A stretch of 64,000 bases of DNA from Vibrio splendidus (GTDB lineage: Bacteria; Pseudomonadota; Gammaproteobacteria; Enterobacterales; Vibrionaceae): assembly GCF_003345295.1 (NCBI RefSeq), contig NZ_CP031056.1, positions 1,488,001 to 1,552,000 of the forward strand, written 5' to 3'. The notes under the pieces were generated by a model. That model did no database searches. It was not told the DNA's origin and worked only from the letters and a program-made list of their open reading frames with translations. The position numbers and the translations under genes are program-made. Every line of letters starts with the position of its first letter. The first letter of the stretch is position 1. This document shows, piece after piece, positions 8,260 to 17,366 of this stretch.

Positions 8260-9264
8260 CTAACCTCGTTTCACTAAGCTTCTTGGCACGAGTTCAATGC
8301 CAGCTTGGTAACGCTTGGCTGACGCGTTCAAAGCAAGTGCAAAAGCACTATCGGCAATCACTTCGAATTGCTGCGGCAGTGAGTGGACTTTAAAAGGCAA
8401 GAAGTCGAGCAGTCGGTTATCACCAAAGGTTGCCAGTTTTACTTGATTGATCAGCTCTGGCTTTTCAACCATCACATCCAGCACACCCTCTAATAAGGTG
8501 TAAGACATAGTCACAATCGCATCAGGAACTGTGCCTTTAGCTATCCAGTCTTCAAAAACCTCGCGCCCTGATTCTCTATCAAAGTGTTCTCCATAACCCA
8601 CAACCATCGGCTTGATTTCTGCTAGCCCTGTTTGTTGAGTATGTGCTTTATTCGCCGCTTCAAAACCCAGCTGACGTTCACGTGAGATATTTAAATCAGG
8701 TAGTGCACCTATCAAGCCAACACTATGAATGCTGTCATCGAGAATCGAATGCGTTAGTTCAAATGCAGCTTCGAAATCTTCACTGATCACGCAGGCAAAG
8801 TGCTCATCATCTAAAGGACGGTCAATCGCGATTACGGGTGTGCCTGAGTTTTGCAGCTTCAAGTAGAACTCATTGGCGTCTGGCATTGAGCTCGCCACCA
8901 GCAAAGCATCAATACGACGACTGACCAAAGCTTCAGCGACCTTTCGCTCGGTTTCAGCGTCATCATCTGAACAGCCAATCAAAATCTGATAGCCCACTTT
9001 ACGTGAGTTCTGCTCTATCAGTTTTGCTAAACGCGCATAACTGCTGTTTTCCAGATCAGGAATAATCAAACCAAATGAACGGCTATTACCAGCACGCAGC
9101 GACGAAGCAGCATGGTCTGGTCGGTAGTTATACTCTTCCACAACCGCCATGACTTTCTGCTGAGTCTTTTCACTGATTCTGTATTTCTGCGCCTTGCCGT
9201 TGATGACATAACTGGCCGTGGTTTTCGATACTCCAGCCAATTTAGCAATTTCATCAAGTGTCAT
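8260..9264 (-). CDS. cra: Catabolite repressor/activator, LacI family
   Basis: Fructose-responsive DNA-binding regulator of 334 residues. The helix-turn-helix is at the N-terminus (MTLDEIAKLAGVSKTTASYV, then INGKAQKYRIS), as in Cra/FruR, followed by the periplasmic-binding-like effector domain (SFGLIIPDLENSSYARLAK). I chose the ATG at 9264 because the DNA-binding domain starts there and AGGT precedes it; a longer frame to 9423 would add 53 unrelated residues. It is divergent from fruBKA, the classic partner operon, and likely represses it until fructose-1-phosphate (or a related effector) is bound. Operator-like palindromes lie in the shared region. Confidence 0.93.
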   Translation of the reverse strand: MTLDEIAKLAGVSKTTASYVINGKAQKYRISEKTQQKVMAVVEEYNYRPDHAASSLRAGNSRSFGLIIPDLENSSYARLAKLIEQNSRKVGYQILIGCSDDDAETERKVAEALVSRRIDALLVASSMPDANEFYLKLQNSGTPVIAIDRPLDDEHFACVISEDFEAAFELTHSILDDSIHSVGLIGALPDLNISRERQLGFEAANKAHTQQTGLAEIKPMVVGYGEHFDRESGREVFEDWIAKGTVPDAIVTMSYTLLEGVLDVMVEKPELINQVKLATFGDNRLLDFLPFKVHSLPQQFEVIADSAFALALNASAKRYQAGIELVPRSLVKRG

Positions 9265-9336
9265 ATGGGTGACCTGTATTTTGTGCGTAGGATCATATAA
9301 CCAATGATCTGATCCTCGGATTAGTTGAATTATATG

Positions 9337-9373
9337 CTGAATCGATTCAGTATAAAAGCTGAAAGGATTCAGC
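9337..9373. promoter_or_regulatory. Cra-like operators, cra-proximal pair
   Basis: CTGAATCGATTCAG (9337-9350) is a perfect palindrome and GCTGAAAGGATTCAGC (9358-9373) a near-perfect one, centred about 22 bp apart. They resemble the FruR/Cra target (TGAA-A/T-C-G-N-T-TCA). They lie upstream of cra, fitting autoregulation. A weaker match TTGAATGGATTGAG is near 9404-9417. Confidence 0.7.
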
Positions 9374-9528
9374 AAAATCTGAAAAGTGACTTCAATCATC
9401 CTTTTGAATGGATTGAGCGTCATTTGTTGTGATTCAACTTCTCGTTATTAACGAAACTGAAATTACGACACGCAGCAAAACTATTTTGAAAACCAAAATC
9501 GGCTTTGCTGAATTTTTTTACACTGAAT

Positions 9529-9544
9529 GCTGAACCGATTCAGC
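9529..9544. promoter_or_regulatory. Cra-like operator, fru-proximal
   Basis: GCTGAACCGATTCAGC is a 16-bp palindrome with two central mismatches, matching the Cra target. It is about 105 bp before fruB and probably overlaps the fru promoter. A half-site CTGAATCG is at 9600-9607. Confidence 0.72.
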
Positions 9545-9649
9545 TAAAGTAAAACAAAGAGCAAAGCAACGAGTAAAGTTCACTAATTCTTGCTCTAGAC
9601 TGAATCGTAGCGATACACAAATTCTCAAGCGATACGCTAAAGAGGCACC

Positions 9650-10783
9650 ATGCTTAAATTATCAAAATCTGACATCACTCTTGGTCAAACGGCCGATGAC
9701 AAATTCAAAGCTATCCAGAACATTGCTGGCGACCTAACCGCGAAAGGCTTAGTTGACTCTGGCTACGTTGAAGGAATGCTGAACCGCGAAAACCAGAACT
9801 CAACGTTCCTAGGTAACGGCATCGCGATTCCTCACGGCACCACGGATACGCGTGGCCTAGTAAAAGAGACAGGCGTTGCGGTACACCACTTCCCTGAAGG
9901 TATTGATTGGGCAGACGGCAACCGTGTTTACGTAGCAATTGGTATTGCAGCTAAATCTGACGAGCACTTAGGCATTCTTAAGCAACTAACGAAAGTGCTA
10001 GCGGCTGACGGCGTTGAAGAGAAATTAAAGCAAGCGAAATCAGAAGACGAAATCATCGCCCTACTTAACGGCGAAGTTCAACTAGAAGCCGACCTAGACG
10101 CTTCTTTAGTTCAGCTGTTGTTCCCTGCAAGCGACATGATTCAAATGTCTGCAGTGGCGGGCGGCCTACTTAAGAACACAGGTTGCACTGACAACGCATT
10201 CGTTGCCGACCTAGTGACGAAAACACCGACTCACCTAGGCCAAGGCCTGTGGTTGTTGGGCAGCGACAAAGGCGTAACACGCACTGGCGTATCGTTCGTT
10301 TCAACAGCCAACCATTGTGAATTCGAAGGCACACCAGTTAAAGCATTGGTGGCATTCGCCGCTTGTAACAGCGCGCACCAATCTATTCTGGCAAACCTAA
10401 GCAAGATGGTTTTCGAAGGTAAACAGCAACAACTGTTAACTGCTGATGCCGCACAAGTGATTGGTCTTCTGAAAGGTGAAGCGGTTTCTACAGCTTCTCA
10501 AGACGATGACAACTGCGCAGTATTCAAAATCAAAAACGCACACGGCCTGCACGCTCGTCCGGGCGCAATGTTGGTGGCTGAAGCGAAGAAATTCGAATCA
10601 ACGATCCGTGTTTCAAACCTAGATGGCGACGGAAAAGAAGTGAACGCGAAGAGCTTGATGAAAGTAATCGCACTTGGCGTTAAACACGGCCACCAGCTTC
10701 AGTTTGTTGCTGAAGGTGAAGATGCAGCACAAGCACTTGAATCGATTGGTAAAGCTATCGCTTCAGGCCTTGGCGAAGGTTAA
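9650..10783 (+). CDS. fruB: Fructose PTS diphosphoryl transfer protein (IIA-HPr fusion)
   Basis: Cytoplasmic phosphocarrier of 377 residues that passes phosphate from PEP/enzyme I to FruA. The N-terminal EIIA-Fru domain (about 1-145) has active His62 in IAIPHGT. A central linker or second degenerate domain follows, and the C-terminal HPr-like domain (about 290-377) has active His301 in HGLHARP and the regulatory-type serine in NAKSLMKV at about 335. Length and domain order match enterobacterial FruB. First gene of fruBKA; the gaps to fruK and from fruK to fruA are 9 and 15 bp. Probably induced by fructose through Cra. Confidence 0.96.
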   Translation: MLKLSKSDITLGQTADDKFKAIQNIAGDLTAKGLVDSGYVEGMLNRENQNSTFLGNGIAIPHGTTDTRGLVKETGVAVHHFPEGIDWADGNRVYVAIGIAAKSDEHLGILKQLTKVLAADGVEEKLKQAKSEDEIIALLNGEVQLEADLDASLVQLLFPASDMIQMSAVAGGLLKNTGCTDNAFVADLVTKTPTHLGQGLWLLGSDKGVTRTGVSFVSTANHCEFEGTPVKALVAFAACNSAHQSILANLSKMVFEGKQQQLLTADAAQVIGLLKGEAVSTASQDDDNCAVFKIKNAHGLHARPGAMLVAEAKKFESTIRVSNLDGDGKEVNAKSLMKVIALGVKHGHQLQFVAEGEDAAQALESIGKAIASGLGEG

Positions 10784-10792
10784 GGAATCGAT

Positions 10793-11770
10793 ATGTCTGA
10801 TAAACAAATCAAAGCCGTTACCGTTACGCTAAACCCTGCTCTTGACCTAACTGGCGCTATCGACGCACTGAACGTGGGTTCAGTGAGCTTGGTAAACAAA
10901 GGTTCTCTTCATGCTGCGGGCAAAGGCGTTAATGTAGCAAAAGTACTTTCAGAGCTTGGCGCGAAAGTGACCGTAACAGGTTTCCTTGGTCGCAATAACG
11001 AAGAAGCATTCTGCCAACTGTTTGAACAAATGGGCGCAACTGACCGCTTCATCCGTGTAGATGGCGCAACTCGTATCAACGTGAAATTGGTAGAGAACTC
11101 AGGTCAAGTTAGCGACATCAACTTCCCAGGTGTTCCTGTTAATGCTGACGCGATTAAAGCGTTTGAAGAAACCTTGTTAGAGCTGGCCGAAACACACGAA
11201 TACTTCGTGATTGCAGGCAGCTTGCCACAAGGCGTATCGCCAGAGCTTTGCGCTTCTTGGGTACAACGCTTGCGTGACCTAGGTAAAAAGGTGCTGTTCG
11301 ACAGCAGCCGTGACGCACTTAAAGCCGGTATCAATGCACAACCTTGGTTAATTAAGCCAAACGATGAAGAGCTGTCTCAGCTGTTCAATGCAGAGCTGAC
11401 AACACGTGACCAATGCCAACACGCAGGCCAAGCCCTAAGTGAAAAAGGCATCGATAACATCGTGGTATCACTTGGCGCAGAAGGCGTGATGTGGCTAAAC
11501 CAAGGTGAATGGTTACATGCTCAGCCACCGCGTATGCAAGTGGTAAGCACAGTAGGTGCAGGTGACACATTAGTCGCAGGCCTGTGTTGGGGTCACATGC
11601 AACAGATGCCAAAACCAGAACTTATTAAATTCGCAACCGCCCTATCTGCTCTAGCAGTTTCACAGGTAGGCGTGGGCATCACCAGCCAACAAGAGCTGGA
11701 TTCAGTACTACAAAATATCCAATTACAGTCGCTTAGTGCTCCAACTAGCCAGTTAGACACAAGCAAATAG
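10793..11770 (+). CDS. fruK: 1-Phosphofructokinase
   Basis: Phosphorylates fructose-1-phosphate to fructose-1,6-bisphosphate, feeding glycolysis. The 325 residues belong to the PfkB/ribokinase family: the N-terminal signature LHAAGKGVNVAKVLSELG and the C-terminal VSTVGAGDTLVAG with the catalytic Asp. It sits between fruB and fruA with very short gaps, so translation is probably coupled. Residue length is near the usual 310-325. Confidence 0.96.
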   Translation: MSDKQIKAVTVTLNPALDLTGAIDALNVGSVSLVNKGSLHAAGKGVNVAKVLSELGAKVTVTGFLGRNNEEAFCQLFEQMGATDRFIRVDGATRINVKLVENSGQVSDINFPGVPVNADAIKAFEETLLELAETHEYFVIAGSLPQGVSPELCASWVQRLRDLGKKVLFDSSRDALKAGINAQPWLIKPNDEELSQLFNAELTTRDQCQHAGQALSEKGIDNIVVSLGAEGVMWLNQGEWLHAQPPRMQVVSTVGAGDTLVAGLCWGHMQQMPKPELIKFATALSALAVSQVGVGITSQQELDSVLQNIQLQSLSAPTSQLDTSK

Positions 11771-11785
11771 GACAAAAGGTTTATT

Positions 11786-13546
11786 ATGAATATTACCATT
11801 ATCACAGCTTGCCCTAGTGGCGTAGCAAACAGCATCATCGCCGCAGGCTTGTTAGAACAAGCGACAAAAGCACTGGGTTGGAACGCCGCTATTGAATGTC
11901 AATCAAGCGTGCTACCAGACTCAACCGTATCGCAAGACACTATCGACAGCAGCGACGTTGTGGTTATCGCAGCCAACACAAACGTTGATAAAGCGCGCTT
12001 TGTCGGCAAGAAAGTGTACCAATCGGCTATCTCTGAATGCACTGCAGATGCAAAAGCATTTCTAGAGAAAGCGGTAGCAGAAGCAACAGTATTAGACGCT
12101 TCTCAAGTTGAGACTACAGTGGAAGTGACTGGTACCTCAGTAAACTCTTCTACAACAGCAAGCACAGGCAGCAAAAAGATCGTAGCGATTACGGCTTGCC
12201 CGACTGGTGTTGCACACACCTTTATGGCAGCTGAAGCGCTTGAAGCAGAAGGCAAACGCCTAGGTCACCAAATCAAAGTGGAAACTCGCGGCTCTGTAGG
12301 TGCGAAGAACCAACTGACAGACCAAGAAATCGCAGACGCTGATCTTGTTATCATCGCGGCAGATATCGACGTTCCTCTTGATCGTTTTAACGGTAAAGCG
12401 CTGTACAAAACAACGACAAGCCCTGCTTTGAAGAAAACAAAGCAAGAGATGGAAAAAGCGTTCGCAGAAGCTAAACCATACCAACACACTGCTTCTTCAA
12501 ATTCAGCACCTGCTGACGAGAAGAAAGGCGTGTACAAGCACCTAATGACTGGTGTTTCTCACATGCTTCCAGTAGTTGTTGCAGGTGGTTTGATCATCGC
12601 ACTCTCTTTCGTGTTCGGTATCGAAGCGTTTAAAGAAGAAGGCACACTAGCGGCAGCACTGATGACTATCGGTGGTGGTTCTGCGTTCGCACTGATGATT
12701 CCTGTTCTTGCGGGTTTCATTGCATTCTCGATTGCTGACCGTCCGGGTCTGGCTCCAGGTCTAATCGGCGGTATGTTGGCGAGCTCAACAGGCGCAGGTT
12801 TCCTTGGTGGTATCGCAGCAGGTTTCATTGCCGGTTACGCAGCAAAATTCATTGCCGACAAAGTTCAACTTCCACAATCTATGGAAGCCCTCAAGCCAAT
12901 CCTGATCATTCCGTTTATCGCGAGTTTGTTCACTGGTCTTGTGATGGTTTACATCGTGGGTGGCCCTGTTTCTGGCGTGATGAGCGCAATGACCACTTTC
13001 CTAAACAACATGGGAACGTCTAACGCGATTCTTCTGGGTGTGATTCTAGGCGCTATGATGTGTTTCGACCTTGGTGGCCCAGTAAACAAAGCCGCTTACA
13101 CGTTTGGTGTTGGTCTACTGGCTTCGCAAACTTACGCACCAATGGCCGCTATCATGGCAGCAGGTATGGTTCCAGCTCTAGGTATGGGCCTTGCGACTTT
13201 CCTAGTGAAAGACAAGTTTGAAGCGGGCGAACGTGAAGCAGGTAAAGCATCATTCGTTCTTGGCCTATGTTTCATCTCTGAAGGTGCAATCCCATTCGCA
13301 GCGAAAGATCCAATGCGTGTTATCCCAGCTTGTATGGCAGGTGGCGCACTAACTGGTGCTCTATCAATGATGTTTGGTGCACAACTAATGGCTCCACACG
13401 GCGGCTTGTTCGTACTACTGATTCCTGGTGCTATCTCTCCGGTTCTTATGTACCTAGTGGCGATTGCAGCAGGTACGGCAGTAACAGGCTTTGGTTACGC
13501 AGCTCTTAAAAAAATGAGCAGCGATAAAGTGGAAGCCCAAGCTTAA
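11786..13546 (+). CDS. fruA: Fructose-specific PTS enzyme IIB'BC
   Basis: Inner-membrane permease that imports fructose as fructose-1-phosphate. The 586 residues hold two N-terminal EIIB-Fru domains, each with a CP-[ST]-G loop: Cys9 in TACPSGVANS and Cys138 in TACPTGVAHTF. The second is followed by the IIC membrane domain from about 240 with roughly eight to ten hydrophobic segments and the conserved FDLGGPVNKAAY and FISEGAIPFAAKDP motifs. The first IIB lacks the usual His after GVA (N instead of H), in line with the inactive B' domain of E. coli FruA. Ends before a strong terminator. Confidence 0.96.
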   Translation: MNITIITACPSGVANSIIAAGLLEQATKALGWNAAIECQSSVLPDSTVSQDTIDSSDVVVIAANTNVDKARFVGKKVYQSAISECTADAKAFLEKAVAEATVLDASQVETTVEVTGTSVNSSTTASTGSKKIVAITACPTGVAHTFMAAEALEAEGKRLGHQIKVETRGSVGAKNQLTDQEIADADLVIIAADIDVPLDRFNGKALYKTTTSPALKKTKQEMEKAFAEAKPYQHTASSNSAPADEKKGVYKHLMTGVSHMLPVVVAGGLIIALSFVFGIEAFKEEGTLAAALMTIGGGSAFALMIPVLAGFIAFSIADRPGLAPGLIGGMLASSTGAGFLGGIAAGFIAGYAAKFIADKVQLPQSMEALKPILIIPFIASLFTGLVMVYIVGGPVSGVMSAMTTFLNNMGTSNAILLGVILGAMMCFDLGGPVNKAAYTFGVGLLASQTYAPMAAIMAAGMVPALGMGLATFLVKDKFEAGEREAGKASFVLGLCFISEGAIPFAAKDPMRVIPACMAGGALTGALSMMFGAQLMAPHGGLFVLLIPGAISPVLMYLVAIAAGTAVTGFGYAALKKMSSDKVEAQA

Positions 13547-13611
13547 TCCCCCAAGCTCTTTAATTTAGAGCGTTTCTGATGCACTGATAATTTCAATGCA
13601 ACAAATAAAAC

Positions 13612-13640
13612 AAAGGCTCCTCATTTGAGGAGCCTTTTTT
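13612..13640 (+). terminator. fruBKA terminator
   Basis: AAAGGCTCCTC (13612-13622) pairs perfectly with GAGGAGCCTTT (13627-13637) over an ATTT loop and runs into six Ts. Confidence 0.93.
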
Positions 13641-13681
13641 AATGAATCACCAATACTCTCTGACCAAAACAATCCCCACGG

Positions 13682-13697
13682 TTACCTTTTGTTTACC
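13682..13697 (+). promoter_or_regulatory. Direct repeat TTACC-N6-TTACC, possible OmpR-family box
   Basis: TTACC at 13682-13686 and 13693-13697 have an 11-bp period, the tandem arrangement bound by OmpR/PhoB-type regulators. It is 50-60 bp before the operon that itself encodes an OmpR-type regulator, so autoregulation is possible. Inference. Confidence 0.35.
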
Positions 13698-13747
13698 TCA
13701 ACTCCTTTACTGTCGCTGATAAGAAAAATGACACACAAGGAATGAGC

Positions 13748-14383
13748 ATGAAATTACTCGCTTCACTACTCACAACAGTCGGCATTACTGGCGCTGTCTG
13801 GGGGGCACTCCATATTCAACCTGCAATTGCAGACGCATCGACGGAACAGCCAATCAAAGAGGTATCAACGGTCAAGCCTTCAATAGCTAAACCAATCAAG
13901 GCAAAGCCACTGGTCACTAAAAACACGCAACCTATTGCTTCTCAAGCTACACAAACGATCTATCTACAAGGCTTAAGCAAAAACATTCCTTTAGAAGACG
14001 TTCCAGAGTTGTGGGTGGACTTCTATCAGAACATCAAAGTAAATGACGAAGAGGTAACTAAACACCAGCGACAGAATCAACAACAAGTCATCGTAATCTA
14101 TCAAGACATCAGCTTAGATTTCAGCGAAGCAACAATCACGATTGGCTTCCCGACTCAGCAATCAAGATTAAATAAAAACAAACCCTTAATTAAGATTCCA
14201 ATCAAAGCCAAAGGCACCCTTCTGCTAGGTAACGGCGAACATACCGAACAGGAATTAGCACAAGCTTGGGAAGGTATCGCGATTTTAAAAGAAGTGGATA
14301 TGGTCATTGAGTACCACCAACTGAATCAGCATGGGTTGCCAGATTCTAGTGAGTTATACGTCTATTATAAGAACAACCAGTAA
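13748..14383 (+). CDS. Secreted protein with GyrI/effector-binding-like domain
   Basis: About 211 residues. A signal peptide (MKLLASLLTTVGITGAVWGA, cleaved near ADA) is followed by a Thr/Lys/Pro-rich linker to about residue 65, then a domain with LEDVPELWVDFYQN, QVIVIYQDISLDFSEATITIGF and a final VDMVIEYHQLNQHG. That pattern recalls the GyrI-like/AraC effector-binding fold, normally cytoplasmic; here it would be periplasmic or outer-membrane associated. I chose the ATG at 13748 because AAGGA ends only two bases before the alternative ATG at 13742. It is 11 bp upstream of a membrane hydroxylase gene and likely co-transcribed with it and a two-component system. The fold call is tentative. Confidence 0.7.
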   Translation: MKLLASLLTTVGITGAVWGALHIQPAIADASTEQPIKEVSTVKPSIAKPIKAKPLVTKNTQPIASQATQTIYLQGLSKNIPLEDVPELWVDFYQNIKVNDEEVTKHQRQNQQQVIVIYQDISLDFSEATITIGFPTQQSRLNKNKPLIKIPIKAKGTLLLGNGEHTEQELAQAWEGIAILKEVDMVIEYHQLNQHGLPDSSELYVYYKNNQ

Positions 14384-14394
14384 AGGATTTAGTT

Positions 14395-15306
14395 ATGGAT
14401 TTCACTTTGGATAGCATTGGGAGCTTTCTCTCTCAAACATTCACAGAAACAAGCATCATCCTTACCGAGACTTGGGTAGATGATAATTTTCTACTGCTTG
14501 CTCTGGCTCTGTTTATCTTTGAGCTTATCCGCTATGCCTTTAAGAAAAAGCTCAGCTGGAACATGTTGGGAGATAGCGCGACCAACTTAGTCACCTTATT
14601 CTTCTTATTGGTTACCCTTTTCTTTGTCGGGTTAGCCTATGTCGGTGCTTTTGTTTACGCCTACGAAAATTTCAGCCTAACTCAGCTACCAATATCTGGT
14701 TGGACGATTCTAGGTTGTTTGATCTTGGCCGATCTCGCGTACTACTGGGAACACAGATTTTTGCACAGTAATGGTTTAGCATGGGGAACGCACTCTGTTC
14801 ACCATAGCTCCCCTTACTTTAACATCTCGGTCGCCTATCGCTTTGGGCCATTAGATTGGTTATTCCCATTCTTCTTTTATCTGCCACTCATTTTGCTTGG
14901 CTTTAACCCATTTGTTGTCCTGATGTGTGAAACATTTGTTCAGCTGTTCCAAACGCTATTGCACACTGAAACCGTTAGACGACTTCCTCGCCCTGTCGAA
15001 GCGGTGTTTAATACGCCTTCACACCACAGAGTCCATCATGCGACCAACAAACAGTATCTTGATAAAAACTATGCGGGAATACTGATCATTTGGGATCGCA
15101 TGTTCGGTACTTTTGCCAAAGAAGAGCAAGAAGTCACCTATGGCGTCATTCCTCGAATCAACTCTGTGAACCCATTTAAGGTATATTTCCACGGCTACGT
15201 TAAACTGTGCCAACAATTATGGCATGCGCCAAATTGGAACTACCGATTACAACTTCTTATTCAGCCGCCTATTTGGGCTTGGAAAAGAGAACGAGAAATA
15301 AAGTAA
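14395..15306 (+). CDS. Sterol desaturase / fatty-acid hydroxylase family membrane protein
   Basis: Integral membrane di-iron enzyme of 303 residues. All clustered histidines of the family are present: EHRFLH (HxxxH) in DLAYYWEHRFLHSNG, HSVHHSS (HxxHH) and HHRVHHATN (HxxHH) near residue 210, plus another His-rich stretch, LLHTETVRR. Four hydrophobic segments precede and separate them. It should hydroxylate or desaturate a lipid using O2, but the substrate cannot be read from sequence. It lies between a secreted protein gene and an OmpR-type regulator (8-bp gap), suggesting envelope-lipid modification under the adjacent two-component system. Confidence 0.88.
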   Translation: MDFTLDSIGSFLSQTFTETSIILTETWVDDNFLLLALALFIFELIRYAFKKKLSWNMLGDSATNLVTLFFLLVTLFFVGLAYVGAFVYAYENFSLTQLPISGWTILGCLILADLAYYWEHRFLHSNGLAWGTHSVHHSSPYFNISVAYRFGPLDWLFPFFFYLPLILLGFNPFVVLMCETFVQLFQTLLHTETVRRLPRPVEAVFNTPSHHRVHHATNKQYLDKNYAGILIIWDRMFGTFAKEEQEVTYGVIPRINSVNPFKVYFHGYVKLCQQLWHAPNWNYRLQLLIQPPIWAWKREREIK

Positions 15307-15314
15307 GGATACTT

Positions 15315-15989
15315 ATGAGCATTAACGCCCTGTTGATTGAAGACGACAGTGACTTAGCAGAAGCCATTGCAGATTATATGGAACTCGATGGGTTTGAATT
15401 CGACTTTGCCTATAACGGCGCAGCAGGGCTTAACCTCGCCTTAGAGGGGCAATATGACATTATCCTCACCGACATCAACATGCCTAAAATGGATGGACTC
15501 GATGTGTGTCAGTCACTTCGACAGCAAGGCGTTACTACACCCATTCTGATGTTAACGGCGAGAGATACGTTGCAAGACAAGATCGCTGGCTTCGAGGTTG
15601 GATCGGACGACTATTTAGTGAAGCCTTTTGCAATGGAAGAGCTAAAAGTACGGCTCATGGCGCTAGTGCGTCGTTCTCAAGGTTCGGTGACGTCGCTGTC
15701 TGTCGCAGATCTCAAACTGGACTTAGACAAGCACCAAGCCCTTAGAGACGGCAAGCTATTGAAGCTCTCACCAGTATGTTGGCGAATGCTTGTGATGCTA
15801 GTGCGAAACAGCCCTAACGTGGTGAGCAAAGCCAAGCTTGAAGAAGCATGGGAAGACGAAATGCCAAGCTCTGACAGCGTGAAAGCACACCTGTTTAAGC
15901 TTCGCCAAGTGGTTGATGCGCCCTTTGACTCAAAACTAATTCACACGGTTCATGGTATTGGTGTGGTCTTGCATGAGGAGCCATCATGA
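15315..15989 (+). CDS. Response regulator, OmpR/PhoB family
   Basis: DNA-binding regulator of 224 residues. Receiver domain at 1-118 with acidic pair Asp10/Asp11, phospho-acceptor Asp53 (ILTDINMPKMDG) and Lys in DDYLVKPF; winged-helix domain at about 127-222 (KLSPVCWRMLVMLVRNSPNVVSK). I use the ATG at 15315 (TAAGGA upstream); the frame is open further upstream but that part overlaps the hydroxylase gene. Its stop overlaps the start of the kinase gene by 4 bp (ATGA), so the pair is translationally coupled. Confidence 0.93.
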   Translation: MSINALLIEDDSDLAEAIADYMELDGFEFDFAYNGAAGLNLALEGQYDIILTDINMPKMDGLDVCQSLRQQGVTTPILMLTARDTLQDKIAGFEVGSDDYLVKPFAMEELKVRLMALVRRSQGSVTSLSVADLKLDLDKHQALRDGKLLKLSPVCWRMLVMLVRNSPNVVSKAKLEEAWEDEMPSSDSVKAHLFKLRQVVDAPFDSKLIHTVHGIGVVLHEEPS

Positions 15990-17278
15990 AACACCCGGAC
16001 ATGAATCGAGTCAGTATCAAGCGTGATATCTACCTCTACTTATTTGGCATCGTCGTATTACTCACTGCCATCTACAGCTTGATGGTGTCTCAGAGCTATC
16101 ATATTGGTCTCAATGAATCGGCAAAATATGGATTTCTGTATGAGTTGGAAGTGGCAGAGCAGCAATACATCGAAACAGGGCAACTGCCAGACTACCAAAA
16201 CCCAACATTCCAAGCCTTTCTAAGTTATTCAGGTCTGCCCGTTAAGTTTCAACAAACCTTTGATTGGAAAGCGTTTGATAACGATGCAATTTATGAACAC
16301 TACGAGCAATCAGCTAACAATGATTCAGGCCAATACCTCTATGCAGCCAAGCATCCGATATCAGGTAGCGACGAAGCGTTATACATCATTTCTGAATACG
16401 ACGAAGCCATCTACTTGAATCTATTCGAGCTGAACCCACCTGATTCCGTCAACCAAATTAACAATGCCTTCATTGCCATCGGCGTCCTATTACTCTTGGT
16501 GTTCTTGATCATTCGTCTTCTGATACATCGAGTTACTAAACCGATCATTACGCTATCAAAATGGTCTGAATCTCTGGATGTTGGCAACACTGAAGGGCTG
16601 ACTCAGTTTCGATACAAAGAAATCGACCAGTTGGCTTCGCAGCTTGTTAAGAGCGTACAAGGTGAGCGTCAGGCCAATGAGCGTGAGAGCTTTTTCTTAA
16701 GAGCAGCTAGCCACGAGTTAAGAACACCGATTGCCACTATTTCAGCCAGTGGGGATATGCTGGTTCGGTTGTCTGAAACTATCCCTAACAGTGGTCAACG
16801 AGCGGTAGCGCGAATCCAACGCTCAGCCACCAACATGAAAGCCTTGGTAACAACGCTGCTGTGGATGAGTCGCAATAACGAGAGAGAAACCAACTATGAG
16901 CAAATCAAGCTTACTCCTCTACTCAATAATATTATCGAAAGCCAACGTTATCTTCTCAAAAACAAAGAAGTAGAGATCCACACCAAGGTCGATCAAGGCA
17001 AACACTCCCTTCCCCGCGAGTTAACTGAGGTTGTGATCACCAACTTAGTCCGAAATGCATTCCAACATGGTGGCAACGGAGATATATGTATCACACTGAC
17101 AGAACATCAGTTTGAGGTGACCAACCGTTTGGAAGATGAAAACCTAACAAACGACTCAGAACAGCAAACCTCTTTTGGTATCGGCCTAGAGCTCATTGAT
17201 CGCGTTTGCCAGAACCAAGGTTGGCGTTTTACTCATGAAACCCACAACAATGAGTTCATCGTTAAAGTCATACTGTAG
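15986..17278 (+). CDS. Sensor histidine kinase paired with the OmpR-type regulator
   Basis: Inner-membrane kinase of 430 residues: first membrane segment about 14-34, a periplasmic sensor of about 120 residues, second segment about 160-181, HAMP, then the dimerisation domain with phospho-acceptor His243 (ASHELRTPIATI) and an ATPase domain with N-box LVRNAFQHGG. The final G-box is reduced to SFGIGLELIDRVC. The ATPase domain is short, as in small QseC/PmrB-like kinases. The periplasmic part is acidic and unlike domains I recognise. The regulator gene overlaps by 4 bp. The signal may concern envelope lipids, given the upstream hydroxylase; that is inference. Confidence 0.92.
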   Translation: MKHPDMNRVSIKRDIYLYLFGIVVLLTAIYSLMVSQSYHIGLNESAKYGFLYELEVAEQQYIETGQLPDYQNPTFQAFLSYSGLPVKFQQTFDWKAFDNDAIYEHYEQSANNDSGQYLYAAKHPISGSDEALYIISEYDEAIYLNLFELNPPDSVNQINNAFIAIGVLLLLVFLIIRLLIHRVTKPIITLSKWSESLDVGNTEGLTQFRYKEIDQLASQLVKSVQGERQANERESFFLRAASHELRTPIATISASGDMLVRLSETIPNSGQRAVARIQRSATNMKALVTTLLWMSRNNERETNYEQIKLTPLLNNIIESQRYLLKNKEVEIHTKVDQGKHSLPRELTEVVITNLVRNAFQHGGNGDICITLTEHQFEVTNRLEDENLTNDSEQQTSFGIGLELIDRVCQNQGWRFTHETHNNEFIVKVIL

Positions 17279-17366
17279 CCATTTGCCCAAATGGTTATTT
17301 GATGGTGACCAAAAGTTTACCCTTGCTTGGTTATGCTAGTCGCACAATCTAGTTAGGAGTTATTTT

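Noticed and set aside
12559..12828. Long minus-strand frame opposite fruA
   Set aside because: It is the antisense of the membrane domain; its Pro/Ala-rich product is the usual shadow of a well-expressed gene.
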